5,954 nt of DNA from NCBI GenBank assembly GCA_003242605.1, contig QGUZ01000311.1:1-5954 (forward strand), read 5' to 3'. This document shows, one piece after another, positions 5,054 to 5,954 of the stretch (positions are counted from its first letter, which is position 1; the number at the start of each line of letters is the position of its first letter). The notes under the pieces are model-generated. The model was not told the DNA's origin. It made no database searches and saw only the letters and a list, made by a program, of their open reading frames with translations. The stretch is from Actinomycetota bacterium (GTDB lineage Bacteria; Actinomycetota; Actinomycetes; Streptosporangiales; Streptosporangiaceae). The position numbers and the translations under genes are program-made.

Positions 5054-5954
5054 CCGGCACCGTCACCATCCGCCCCACCGCGGACATCCTCGCCGCCGGA
5101 TCCGACCCGCGGTACTTCGAGCCGGAGGACCCGGCCCTGCTGCTGCACGCCGACCCCGCCCGCCGCGAGCCGGTCTCCTTCACCTCCCAGGGCGTACGGC
5201 TCGCCGGGCACCTCTACCGCCCGCGGTCCGGCGGGGTCACCCCGGGCATCGTGATGACCGGCCCGATCAGCAGCGTGAAGGAGCAGACCGTCCCGCACTA
5301 CGCCGAGCGGCTCGCGGACGCGGGCTACACCGTGCTCACCTTCGACCCGCGCACCTTCGGCGAGAGCGAGGGCACCCCGCGGGCCCACCACGACCCGAAC
5401 TGGATCATCGAGGACATCAGCGCCGCGGTCGGCTACCTGCGCACCCGCGACGACATCGACCCCGAGCGCATCGGCGGCGTGGGCGTGTGCATGGGCGGCG
5501 GCTACATGGTCTCCGCCGCGGCGCGCGACCGCCGGATCGCGGCCGTGGTGAGCGTCGCGGGCGGGTACAACGTCGGCGGCACGTTCACGAAGATCATGGG
5601 CGAGGAGGGGTTCGCCGCCTTCCAGCGCACCGTGATCGAGACCGTCGAGCGGGCGGAGCGCGCGGGCGAGGTCGCGTACATGCCGACGATCGCCAAGGAG
5701 CTCACCCCCGAGGTGCCGCTCGCCGCGATGCCGAACCCGGAGGCGTACAGCTACTACGACCGCACCTCCAAGACCGACGCGCCCACCTGGTCGCGGGAGA
5801 TGACGGTCGCCTCGTTCATCCCGTACCTGGTGTACAACGCGCTCGGCGACGCGCGGCTGCTCGCGCCGACCCCGCTGCTGATCGTGCACGGCACGACCGA
5901 CACCGCGCTGCTGCCCGAGTACGCCCAGGCCGCCTACGACGCCGCCACCGGCCC
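5050..5954 (+). CDS. Alpha/beta hydrolase with cysteine nucleophile elbow (partial, C-terminus missing)
   Basis: The frame starts at the ATG overlapping the previous stop, with GGAGG 7 bases upstream, and is still open after 301 codons at the window end. The fold is clear: VSFTSQGVRLAGHLYRP (residues 42-58) forms the first strands, IVMTGPISSVKEQ (67-79) is the oxyanion-hole region, and GYTVLTFDPRTFGESEG (92-108) is the classic strand and loop. The nucleophile elbow GVCMGG carries Cys147 where most family members have Ser. The acid candidate is Asp284 in HGTTD; the catalytic His would lie just beyond the window. Cys at the elbow is known from dienelactone hydrolases, and the overall pattern resembles the COG1073 (YcjY/FrsA-like) hydrolases. 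No signal peptide is seen. It probably cleaves an ester, lactone or thioester in a pathway shared with the SnoaL-like partner; the substrate is unknown. Confidence 0.9.
   Translation, partial: MTGTVTIRPTADILAAGSDPRYFEPEDPALLLHADPARREPVSFTSQGVRLAGHLYRPRSGGVTPGIVMTGPISSVKEQTVPHYAERLADAGYTVLTFDPRTFGESEGTPRAHHDPNWIIEDISAAVGYLRTRDDIDPERIGGVGVCMGGGYMVSAAARDRRIAAVVSVAGGYNVGGTFTKIMGEEGFAAFQRTVIETVERAERAGEVAYMPTIAKELTPEVPLAAMPNPEAYSYYDRTSKTDAPTWSREMTVASFIPYLVYNALGDARLLAPTPLLIVHGTTDTALLPEYAQAAYDAATG

Noticed and set aside
4930..5889. 319-aa minus-strand frame opposite the hydrolase.
   Set aside because: Antisense shadow rich in Arg, Val, Gly and His; the plus strand has clear alpha/beta hydrolase motifs.

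Overview
The window is very GC-rich DNA (roughly 75-80 % by eye), with almost every codon in the clear genes ending in G or C, strong GGAGG-type ribosome binding sites and repeated 4-base start/stop overlaps. This suggests a high-GC actinomycete, such as a member of the Streptosporangiales or Streptomycetales. Species cannot be told from this sequence alone.

Left part, minus strand (about 3216 down to 1): a compact operon read leftwards. It contains a 381-aa Cas4/RecB-like PD-(D/E)XK nuclease-fold protein with a Cas4-style cysteine set (gene at 1688-2833). Next is a 486-aa protein of unknown family with a beta-rich C-terminal part (231-1691). Last is a third gene that starts at 234 and leaves the window at base 1; only its Ala/Pro/Gly-rich N-terminus is visible. 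The joints are 4-base ATGA and GTGA overlaps. A weakly supported 128-aa reading frame (2830-3216) sits in front with the same GTGA overlap and a leaderless-type promoter. The operon resembles a DNA-processing or defence module. If the third gene encodes a helicase, it could be a split Dna2/AdnAB-type machine, but the helicase itself is not in view.

Middle (about 3241-3668): a divergent intergenic region with no convincing gene. It holds small dyads and an 18-bp tandem repeat that runs into the start codon of the next gene.

Right part, plus strand (3669 to the end): an AraC-family regulator (3669-4511), an 83-bp gap with a candidate promoter and dyad operator, then a two-gene unit coupled by an ATGA overlap. 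This unit encodes a SnoaL/NTF2-fold protein (4595-5053) and an alpha/beta hydrolase with a cysteine nucleophile elbow (5050 to the window end, C-terminus missing). The layout suggests an inducible small-molecule catabolic or detoxification operon controlled by the adjacent regulator. No RNA genes, CRISPR array or mobile element were seen.
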